From a virus, in the IMG/VR virus record IMGVR_UViG_3300037847_006119, positions 1-22,258 of that record: 22,258 nt of DNA; one strand, given 5' to 3'. Under the pieces are notes generated by a model. It saw only the letters and a program-made list of their open reading frames with translations, was not told the origin of the DNA and did not search any database. The translations under genes were made by a program, and so were the position numbers. The first letter of the stretch is position 1. Each line of letters starts with the position of its first letter. This document shows positions 9,582 to 17,299 of the stretch, piece after piece.

Positions 9582-12500
9582 ATGGCACAAAAAACAAACT
9601 TAAACATCAGTCCATATTATGATGACTTTGATGCAGGTAAAAACTTTTATAGAGTTTTATTCAAACCAGGATTTCCAGTTCAAGCAAGAGAACTGACAAC
9701 TTTACAGTCAATTCTCCAAAATCAAGTAGAATCTTTTGGAAATAATATTTTCAAAGAAGGTTCTATGGTTCTTCCTGGAGCTGCAACCTTTGATAATCAA
9801 TTTTCTGCAGTAAAACTAAACGCAGTTAATCTTGGTGTTGATGTTTCTGTTTATATTCAAAGTTTTGTTGGAAAGACAATTACCGGACAAACTTCTGGAG
9901 TAACTGCAAGTATTCAAAAAGTTGCTTTTACATCAGAAAGTGATTCTGTTACAGATTTGACAATATATGTCAATTATAAGAATTCTGGAGATGATTCTAC
10001 TTCAGATGTATTCTTGGATGGTGAGTCACTGTCTGCCAGTGAAAATGTAACTTATGGCAATACTACCATTAATGCAGGAACTCCATTTGCATCATTGATT
10101 GCGGATGATGCAACTTCAATAGGATCCGCAGTTTCAATAGATAACGGAGTTTATTTTGTCAGAGGAACATTTGTAAATGTATCAAAGCAGACAATAATTT
10201 TAGATTATTATACAAACACTCCAACATATAGGATTGGTTTGAGAGTGGATGAATTGTTGGTTGGTCCTAAAGATGACGAATCATTATATGATAATGCAAA
10301 GGGATTTACTAATTTTGCAGCACCAGGTGCAGATAGACTAAAAATTTCTTTAACTTTAACAAAGAAACCAATTAATGATTTAAGTGATGCAAACTTTATA
10401 GAAATTCTTCGTGTTGAAGATGGTGCTATTAAGAAAGTCGTAGACAAATCTGTCTATAATATAATCAGAGATTATATAGCAGAAAGAACTTATGATGAAT
10501 CTGGAAGTTATGCAGTAGACGAATTTGATCTTAATATTTTAGAGTGTTTAAATGATAGATTGGGTAATGATGGGATTTACCTTGATACAGAGGTTACAGA
10601 ACAAGGAAACGATCCTTCAGATGATTTAATGTGCGTCCAGGTATCTCCTGGAAAAGCATATGTAAAGGGATATGATGTAGAAGTAGATGTTGCAAATACA
10701 ATTGATGTAGAAAAACCAAGAGATACTGAAACTATCGAATCTGCAAATATTCCATATGAAATGGGACATTTGTTGAGAGTAAATAACGTCGATGGTGCTC
10801 CCAAAGAAAATGAAATTGTGACCTTAAAATCGCAATTTAAAGGTGATGGAGTTCCTCCTGTTATTGGACAGGCTAGAGTTTATGGATTCAATCTTACTGA
10901 TGCTGCATACACTGGAGCATCGACTCAGTGGGATTTGTATCTTTATGACATCCAAACGCAAACTGACTTAACACTCAATACTAGCACATCACTGGCACAA
11001 TCATCTTTTGTTAAGGGTAAGAGTAGTGGTGCTAGTGGATATGTTGTAGATGCAACCAGCAACTCTACTAGTGTTTCTTTGAATCAAACTTCTGGAACAT
11101 TTTTTAATGGAGAGCAACTGAATATTAATGGTGTAGACACGTCAATCGTTGCAACTGCTGTAACTGCATATGGAACTAGAGATATTAAATCTGTGGCACA
11201 AAATGCCGCCGGATTTCCAGTATTCACTGCAGACAGTGTTTTAAGTAGAAGAAAGTTTTCGAACGGAATCACTGAAGGAAAGATCAGTGGAGGAAACACT
11301 TTAAAGAGTGCGGGTAAGTTATTCTCGGGAGTTAAGGTAGGAGATATTGTAAGATATCAAACTGGAACTGGTGACGAAAGATTTAATAAAGTAACCGCAG
11401 TTTCTGCAGATTTATCTTCTCTTACCATAGCCACTCCAGGTTCAGTGGCAGGGGTATTTGATGGTACTGTGACTAATACTCCAACAAATACAACTTACAG
11501 TATTGAGTTGGGAATTCCAGAATTAAGGAATAATGAAAATGCATTTTTATATGCAGTTCTTCCAGAACAAAATATTTCATCTGTAAATCTTGCAGATTCC
11601 CAACTTTTAATTAGTAAGCAACTTGCAAAAACTATTTCTGCAACTACAATTACATTAGATGCTACAGATTTATCATCAGTGGGAATATCCACTGGTTTAT
11701 TTGAATCTTTTGATCAGGAGAGATATTCTGTTCATTATTCTTCAGGAAATGGCATCGGTGCCATTACATCAGATGCATTTAAATTGACTGGTGGTGGAAG
11801 TAGTGCAGAGATTTCTGGATTGAATGCTAGTGGTGGAAATAGTATCGTAAATGTAACTCTTAAGAAGAGTGATATTCGTAGCAAAACGAAGGAATATACT
11901 AGAAGTACAGTAAAAAATATAAATCTTTCAAAATTGTCTCAATCGGGGTCAACTCCAGAGTCTACTTTGAATGATGGATTAACATACAATCAGTATTATG
12001 GTCTTAGAGTTCAAGATGACCAAATTTCTTTAGGATATCCTGATGTAGTTAAAGTTCTGGCAGTATATGAGTCTACCAGTAATAATGATCCTGTTCTGAC
12101 TAGAGTACAGTTTCCAGCACTGTCAAACGTCGATAATGATGCTGTTATTGGTGAGGATATTGTTGGTTCGGATAGTGGAGCAATTGCTAGAGTAGTAACC
12201 AAACCACAAACCAATAATTTGGGTATAGTTTATTTGAATTCTGAACAGTTCTCTTTGGGAGAAACTGTAACATTTAAAGAATCCAATATTGTATCAAATA
12301 TTCAAGTAATAACAATTGGACAATATAAAGACCTTACTAATAACTATAATTTAGATAAAGGTCAGAAAAATGAATTTTATGATTATTCACGTCTTGTAAA
12401 AACTGGATCTCTGATTCCAGAAAAGAGATTATTGGTAGTATTTGACCACTATACGGTTCCATCATCCGATAACGGTGATGTGTTTACGGTATTAAGTTAT

Positions 12501-15500
12501 GATGCTGCTAGATTCTCTAAAGATATTCCAGAAATTGGACCTAATCGGGTTAGAGCTTCTGATACTTTAGACTTTAGACCAAGAGTTGCGGATAATCCAG
12601 GAACATCAGCATCTCCATTTGCATTTAGTTCTAGAAATTTCTCTACTGCTATAAATTACAACTTAAAGGCAGGAGAAAGTTCTTTACTTGGATATGATTT
12701 CTACTTACCTAGAATTGATAGAGTTTATCTAGACAAATTCTCTGGTATTATTGTAACCAAAGGAATTTCATCACTAAATCCAAATCCACCAGAAAATGCT
12801 AGTGATGATTTGATGCAAATTGCAGAAATTTCACTTCCTGCATATTTGTATAATGTCGATGATGCAGAAATAACTCTCATCGATAATAGAAGATATACAA
12901 TGAGAGATATTGGTACTCTCGAAGATAGGGTAGAAAATCTAGAAAGAGTTACATCACTTTCTCTTCTGGAAATTAATACCGAAGCACTTAGAATTGAAGA
13001 TGCTGATGGAAATAATAGGTTTAAGTCTGGTTTCTTTGTTGATGATTTTGCAGATAGAACTTTATTGGATGGAGACCTAACTTCAGCAGACACTGACTCT
13101 AATCAGTTAACTCCAAGAAAATTAAGTAATAGTGCAACCCTTATTCCACTCCCCTTAACAGAGGGAGTTGATTTGAATACTGATTATACTCTTTTAGATC
13201 CCAATGTACAAAAAACTGGCAATATAATTACACTCAAGTATAATAGTGTAGATTGGATTTCTCAAGAGTTAGCTACTCGTGTAGAAAATGTCAATCCTTT
13301 CCATGTAATTGATTATAATGGACAAATACAACTTAATCCACCATCTTGGAGTTGGACTAGAACAGTTTATTTGCCCGAAAGAACTGACAGAAGAACCGTA
13401 AGAAGAACTGTTGGGGAATTTAGAGGACGCAATAGGACAATAACATCGAGTTCAACTACAAGAAGTGATGTTATAATTTCATCAGAAAATGAAAAATATA
13501 TTTGGACAAGAAATGTTACTTTTACTGGAACTCTTCTAAAACCATTTACCAGACATTATCAATTCTTAGGAAATCACGGTAATGTTGATTTTGTTCCCAA
13601 ACTGGTTGAAATTGCAACAGATTCTACATTACAAAATTATGGATCTTCCGAAAATAGTTTTGCGGAAGGTGAAACTGTAATTGCACGTCATAATGGTAAA
13701 ACTATTGGTTCCTTCAGATTAGCACAATCTAATCATAGAGAAGGAAACTACACCACACCATCAAAAACATATGGATCAAATCCATATGTAAGATCAGAAG
13801 TGGTTCAATCTTCTTATAGTCAATCTTCTAAAGTTCTCAATATTGATATAGAATCTCTTACAAATAGATCTAATGAAAACTTCTATGGATATATTGTAAA
13901 AGGTGCAAAACTGATTGGACAAAGCAGTGGGGCAATTGCTTATGTTAAAGATAGAAGAATAGTCACCAATGAAAATGGCTTTGTTACAGGATCGTTCTTT
14001 ATCAAAGATCCTAATAGAACTCCTGCACCAAATCCAAGAATACAAACTGGTGTTAAAACTTATACTATAACAAGTAGTTCTGAAAATAAAAAACCATTAC
14101 CAGGAAGCAAACTTGGTTCAAACGGTAGTACAACATTTACTGCGACTGGAATTAAAGTTACAAGACAAATACAAAATCTTATTACAACTACAATAACCAG
14201 AGTTGTAAGAAGAGATCCGTTAGCACAATCATTTACAGTTGGTGGAAATATTGAAGCACCAAATTCATATAATCCTGCAAATGATAAAAAAGGTGTATTA
14301 TTGACAAAAGTTGATTTGTTCTTTGGCAATAAAGCATCTGGAGATGATGCAATTGATGTGGAAATTAGAACTATGGAATTGGGGATTCCAACACTCACAA
14401 GAATAGGAGATGCAGTAACTTTAAATCCTTCAGAAATTGAGGTTTCTGATACTGGAGAAGTCGCCACGGAAGTAATTTTCCCAACTCCTATATTTTTACC
14501 TCCCGGACAAGAGTATGCATTGGTTCTAATTGCACCAACTACAGATGAGTATGAAGTTTGGACTGCAAAAATGGGTGAGAAGACGGTAAACACTCAAAAT
14601 TTACCTGATGCCGAAGCAGTTAGATATTCCAAGCAATTTGCAATCGGAAGTCTGTTTAAATCTCAAAATGGATCTATTTGGACTCCTGCACAAGAATCTG
14701 ACCTTAAATTCAAATTATATAAAGCAGAATTTACTCCAAATACACCTGGAATAGCACATTTTGGAAATACTCCAATATTACCAGATCAAACGAACACTAC
14801 TTTAGTTTCTTTACCAAAAACTACTACTCTTGGAATTACAACTACAACAAATTCTTCTTTGATTAGTACGTTAAGTGTTGGCAGAAAAATTGCTGGAACT
14901 AATCCCGGAACATTTGGTCATATTGTTGGTACAGGAAGTTCTGTTGATACAATTTCAGTAACAGAGACTGGTGCAAATTATGTTTCTGATACAAGTGTAG
15001 ACACTTACAATATTGTTGGACAAGGAAGTGGATTAAAGCTCAATATTACTGCTGCTGGTGGAGCAATATCAGGAACACCAGTTATTGTTGAAGAAGGTAA
15101 TGGATATCAGGTTGGTGATGTTGTTGGCATTGTTACTAGTTCTGTATCCTCTGGAACCGGAAGAGATGCAACTATTACGATTGCATCTATTACTGGTGTT
15201 GATACTTTGTATCTTGGAAGTGTACAGGGTCAGTTTGATAGTGCTGTAGGATCAGGTCTGAGTTACTACAGTGGTGCTACAACCATTGTTTCTTTAGGAT
15301 CGACTCAAGTACTGAGTAATAATGAAGGGACTGATTTAAATTCTGGCAGTTTCTTAGAAGTAAATCATTTTAATCATGGAATGTATGCTAAGAATAATAA
15401 ATTGACAATTTCTGATGTTGAAACTGATACCACTCCAACTACTTTGACCGGCAATTTTAGTACTACAGACAATCAAATTACAGTTGTAAATACATCGATA

Positions 15501-16712
15501 TTTGAAAACTTTGAAGGTGTTGCCAGTGGTGCAGCAAATACTTGTTTCGTTCAAATTGGAAGTGAGATTATTGGAGTGACAACAGCAAGTTCGACACAAC
15601 TAAATGTTGTAGCTAGAGGAGTAGATAACACTATTGTTCAACCTCATGATTCTGGAGATACTATTTCTAAGTATGAATTTGGTGGTGTTTCTTTGAGAAG
15701 AATTAATAACATCACTCATGATATTAATGGTTTAAGTGATACTAATATTGATATTGATAGTGACAGATACTATATTGAAATAGATAGATCTGCAAATGGA
15801 ACGAACAGATCAGTTGATGCTGCAAATTTACCACAACTTTCATTTAGTAGTGAATCTGTTAATAGTGGAAGTCAGATTAGAACTTCAGAAAATAGAGTAT
15901 ACAATGAAATTAAACCAAATATTCCTGTTGAAATTATTGGAGAGGAAACAACTGCTAGTGCGGTAATTAGATCTACTACCGGAACTAGTATTGATGGATC
16001 AGAAGTATCTTTCCAGCTACTCAATTCTGTTGAACCAGTTGTTCTTAATGCTAATAATAGAGTTAGCACTACTAGATTGGTATGTTCAAGAGTTAATGAA
16101 TTAAATCAATCACAATTTGAAAATGTTTCTGGTAGAAGATCCTTGACTGCATCTGTAACCATGAACACCACGGATAAAAATATTTCACCAATAATTTATC
16201 TTCTTGAAACTGGAACTGTTACAGCAGATTTAATTTCAAATGATATAAATGCTCCTATAACCAACTTTGCGTCAAGTGATTTGGTTAAGAGTATTAATGA
16301 GGATCCACATAATGCAGTTTACGTTTCTAATACAGTAAATCTTGCACAAGAAGCATCTTCATTGAAGGTAATCTTTAGTGCATTTAGACCAGAGTCCTCT
16401 GATATCAGAGTTCTTTATAGTTTAATTAGAGATGACTCTGTTGGAATTGATCAAGAATTTGAATTGTTCCCTGGATTTGATAATTTAGAGTCTGCTTCTG
16501 ACGGATCTACAAAAGTAGTTACTCCAGGTCTCAATAGTGGTAGACCTGATGTTAGAGTTCCTGCTAGTGAAGATGGACAATTCTTAGAATATGAATTTAC
16601 TGCAAATGATCTTGGTAATTTCAGTGGATATAGAATCAAAATAATTATGTCTGGAACAAATCAGTCTGCTTCACCTATTATAAGAGATCTAAGAACACTT
16701 GCATTACAATGA
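9582..16712 (+). CDS. Giant DUF4815-type virion structural protein
   Basis: This encodes 2376 residues. The N terminus SPYYDDFDAGKNFYRVLF and the following PGFPVQARELTTLQSI pattern are typical of the DUF4815 structural proteins of marine T4-like phages. YDYSRLV (about residue 932), DFRPRV (about 997) and a short heptad segment MRDIGTLEDRVENLERV (about 1107-1123) probably belong to the same conserved core, broken by inserts. An Arg-rich stretch follows (about 1264-1297). A beta domain begins DPLAQSFTVGG (1545) and includes DLFFGNKASGDDAIDVEIRT. The C terminus ends with SASPIIRDLRTLAL. SGA modules, GxGY modules and one VxRGxxGT module are interspersed. It follows gp8 by 5 bases and occupies the place of T4 gp9-gp12/wac, so a peripheral baseplate, fibre-anchoring or receptor-contact role is inferred. 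The frame is intact throughout. The family call is strong; the function is not known. Confidence 0.88.
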   Translation: MAQKTNLNISPYYDDFDAGKNFYRVLFKPGFPVQARELTTLQSILQNQVESFGNNIFKEGSMVLPGAATFDNQFSAVKLNAVNLGVDVSVYIQSFVGKTITGQTSGVTASIQKVAFTSESDSVTDLTIYVNYKNSGDDSTSDVFLDGESLSASENVTYGNTTINAGTPFASLIADDATSIGSAVSIDNGVYFVRGTFVNVSKQTIILDYYTNTPTYRIGLRVDELLVGPKDDESLYDNAKGFTNFAAPGADRLKISLTLTKKPINDLSDANFIEILRVEDGAIKKVVDKSVYNIIRDYIAERTYDESGSYAVDEFDLNILECLNDRLGNDGIYLDTEVTEQGNDPSDDLMCVQVSPGKAYVKGYDVEVDVANTIDVEKPRDTETIESANIPYEMGHLLRVNNVDGAPKENEIVTLKSQFKGDGVPPVIGQARVYGFNLTDAAYTGASTQWDLYLYDIQTQTDLTLNTSTSLAQSSFVKGKSSGASGYVVDATSNSTSVSLNQTSGTFFNGEQLNINGVDTSIVATAVTAYGTRDIKSVAQNAAGFPVFTADSVLSRRKFSNGITEGKISGGNTLKSAGKLFSGVKVGDIVRYQTGTGDERFNKVTAVSADLSSLTIATPGSVAGVFDGTVTNTPTNTTYSIELGIPELRNNENAFLYAVLPEQNISSVNLADSQLLISKQLAKTISATTITLDATDLSSVGISTGLFESFDQERYSVHYSSGNGIGAITSDAFKLTGGGSSAEISGLNASGGNSIVNVTLKKSDIRSKTKEYTRSTVKNINLSKLSQSGSTPESTLNDGLTYNQYYGLRVQDDQISLGYPDVVKVLAVYESTSNNDPVLTRVQFPALSNVDNDAVIGEDIVGSDSGAIARVVTKPQTNNLGIVYLNSEQFSLGETVTFKESNIVSNIQVITIGQYKDLTNNYNLDKGQKNEFYDYSRLVKTGSLIPEKRLLVVFDHYTVPSSDNGDVFTVLSYDAARFSKDIPEIGPNRVRASDTLDFRPRVADNPGTSASPFAFSSRNFSTAINYNLKAGESSLLGYDFYLPRIDRVYLDKFSGIIVTKGISSLNPNPPENASDDLMQIAEISLPAYLYNVDDAEITLIDNRRYTMRDIGTLEDRVENLERVTSLSLLEINTEALRIEDADGNNRFKSGFFVDDFADRTLLDGDLTSADTDSNQLTPRKLSNSATLIPLPLTEGVDLNTDYTLLDPNVQKTGNIITLKYNSVDWISQELATRVENVNPFHVIDYNGQIQLNPPSWSWTRTVYLPERTDRRTVRRTVGEFRGRNRTITSSSTTRSDVIISSENEKYIWTRNVTFTGTLLKPFTRHYQFLGNHGNVDFVPKLVEIATDSTLQNYGSSENSFAEGETVIARHNGKTIGSFRLAQSNHREGNYTTPSKTYGSNPYVRSEVVQSSYSQSSKVLNIDIESLTNRSNENFYGYIVKGAKLIGQSSGAIAYVKDRRIVTNENGFVTGSFFIKDPNRTPAPNPRIQTGVKTYTITSSSENKKPLPGSKLGSNGSTTFTATGIKVTRQIQNLITTTITRVVRRDPLAQSFTVGGNIEAPNSYNPANDKKGVLLTKVDLFFGNKASGDDAIDVEIRTMELGIPTLTRIGDAVTLNPSEIEVSDTGEVATEVIFPTPIFLPPGQEYALVLIAPTTDEYEVWTAKMGEKTVNTQNLPDAEAVRYSKQFAIGSLFKSQNGSIWTPAQESDLKFKLYKAEFTPNTPGIAHFGNTPILPDQTNTTLVSLPKTTTLGITTTTNSSLISTLSVGRKIAGTNPGTFGHIVGTGSSVDTISVTETGANYVSDTSVDTYNIVGQGSGLKLNITAAGGAISGTPVIVEEGNGYQVGDVVGIVTSSVSSGTGRDATITIASITGVDTLYLGSVQGQFDSAVGSGLSYYSGATTIVSLGSTQVLSNNEGTDLNSGSFLEVNHFNHGMYAKNNKLTISDVETDTTPTTLTGNFSTTDNQITVVNTSIFENFEGVASGAANTCFVQIGSEIIGVTTASSTQLNVVARGVDNTIVQPHDSGDTISKYEFGGVSLRRINNITHDINGLSDTNIDIDSDRYYIEIDRSANGTNRSVDAANLPQLSFSSESVNSGSQIRTSENRVYNEIKPNIPVEIIGEETTASAVIRSTTGTSIDGSEVSFQLLNSVEPVVLNANNRVSTTRLVCSRVNELNQSQFENVSGRRSLTASVTMNTTDKNISPIIYLLETGTVTADLISNDINAPITNFASSDLVKSINEDPHNAVYVSNTVNLAQEASSLKVIFSAFRPESSDIRVLYSLIRDDSVGIDQEFELFPGFDNLESASDGSTKVVTPGLNSGRPDVRVPASEDGQFLEYEFTANDLGNFSGYRIKIIMSGTNQSASPIIRDLRTLALQ
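9864..14015 (+). repeat. Four dispersed GxxSGAxAxV modules
   Basis: Cores are ITGQTSGVTASIQKV (about 9878), VKGKSSGASGYVVDA (about 11010), IVGSDSGAIARVVTK (about 12160) and LIGQSSGAIAYVKDR (about 13911). Each begins with a Gly-x-Ser/Thr-Ser-Gly turn and continues into a Val-rich strand. Most are followed 25-35 residues later by a F-x-x-G-E or equivalent turn (FFNGEQL, FSLGETV). The same module is in gp14 (VTGQTSGTTGRVRDF, about 20296) and, weaker, in the first giant protein (VIKGSSSSTRATIES, about 3274). Confidence 0.6.
14946..15200 (+). repeat. GxGY modules in the DUF4815-type protein
   Basis: Two adjacent units centre on VTETGANYVSDT and VEEGNGYQVGDVV, separated by GQGSGLKLNIT and followed by GTGRDATITI. 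The unit order (turn with Gly-x-Tyr, a strand, then a Gly-rich turn leading to an alternating hydrophobic strand) is the same as in the gp14 repeats, although sequence identity is low. Confidence 0.5.
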
Positions 16713-16912
16713 AGAAACTAACAAAAGTAAAAGATCATCCTCATCTTTACCGAGATGAGGAAACTGGTGCAATTATAAATTATGATACTGCATCTTACAA
16801 TCAAAGATTAAAAAAGATAGAAAATCAAAAATCTCATAAAAAAGAACTTGATGATATGAGGAAAGATATAGATGAAATCAAGGAGATGTTGAAACAATTT
16901 CTAAATAAATGA
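16709..16912 (+). CDS. Small coiled-coil protein, 67 residues
   Basis: The ATG overlaps the preceding TGA (ATGA), so translation is probably coupled to the giant protein upstream; no separate Shine-Dalgarno sequence is seen. The N-terminal half holds HPHLYRDEETGAIINYDT, a conserved-looking Tyr/Asp/Glu segment. The C-terminal half is a charged helix (KKELDDMRKDIDEIKEMLKQ) with hydrophobic heptad spacing, consistent with a coiled coil. I recall similar short proteins beginning MKKLTKVKDHPHLYRDE in marine T4-like phages, always annotated without function. Its place beside large structural genes suggests a minor virion or assembly component. High confidence that it is a gene, low on function. Confidence 0.75.
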   Translation: MKKLTKVKDHPHLYRDEETGAIINYDTASYNQRLKKIENQKSHKKELDDMRKDIDEIKEMLKQFLNK

Positions 16913-16963
16913 TTGCCCAGTGAAATAATATAAATAGCTAGAGGTATATTAGCATCAATAATA
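16913..16963 (+). promoter_or_regulatory. Late promoter before the 111-residue gene
   Basis: This 51-base gap is the longest non-coding stretch in the window. TATAAATA at 16929-16936 is a perfect T4 late promoter element, 27 bases before the ATG at 16964. AGAGG at 16940-16944 is too far upstream (19 bases) to be a good ribosome site, and nothing better is visible. The short GCTA...TAGC complement around 16937-16953 is too small to call a hairpin. Confidence 0.75.
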
Positions 16964-17299
16964 ATGGCTGTTTATGTATCCAACATAGTGATTGAGCAGG
17001 GATTTGATTTTGATACATCCTTTCAATTGGAGGATACTAGAACAAATGCTCCCTTAATTCTTTCAGATGCCTCCACAACGGCACAAATGAGAAAGCATTA
17101 TGGAGCATCTACATCAGTATCTTTTGCATCTACAATTACTAGTCCTGATCTAGGTATCATTTCCATTTCAATGACTGCAAATCAAACAGTTAGTTTGAAA
17201 CCTGGAAGATATGTATATGATGTAAAAATTATAAATGCTGGTAGAGAGTATAAAGCTGTCGAAGGCACAGCACTACTACGAGGGGGAGTAACTAGGTAA
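16964..17299 (+). CDS. Small beta-rich virion protein, 111 residues
   Basis: The protein begins MAVYVSNIVIEQGFDFDTSF and has alternating hydrophobic strands, a QMRKHYGAS segment, an LKPGRYVYDVKI strand-turn-strand and a C-terminal EGTALLRGGVTR. The pattern suggests one compact beta-sandwich domain, as in small baseplate or fibre-attachment proteins. I recall close relatives in marine T4-like phages annotated only as virion structural proteins. It is the first gene after the second late promoter. Its stop overlaps the next start (TAATG), so the two are probably translated in a coupled way, and a role in anchoring the following fibre-like protein is a reasonable guess. No catalytic motif is visible. 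Confidence 0.75.
   Translation: MAVYVSNIVIEQGFDFDTSFQLEDTRTNAPLILSDASTTAQMRKHYGASTSVSFASTITSPDLGIISISMTANQTVSLKPGRYVYDVKIINAGREYKAVEGTALLRGGVTR
17281..17288 (+). promoter_or_regulatory. Strong Shine-Dalgarno site for the fibre-like gene
   Basis: AGGGGGAG lies 10 bases upstream of the ATG at 17299, inside the end of the 111-residue gene. It supports 17299 as the start and stands out because most genes here have poor ribosome sites. Confidence 0.7.

Noticed and set aside
11918-11925. TATAAATC and similar near-matches to the late promoter inside genes (also 2964-2971)
   Set aside because: They miss the last base of TATAAATA and lie deep within coding sequence, where AT-rich codons produce such strings by chance.
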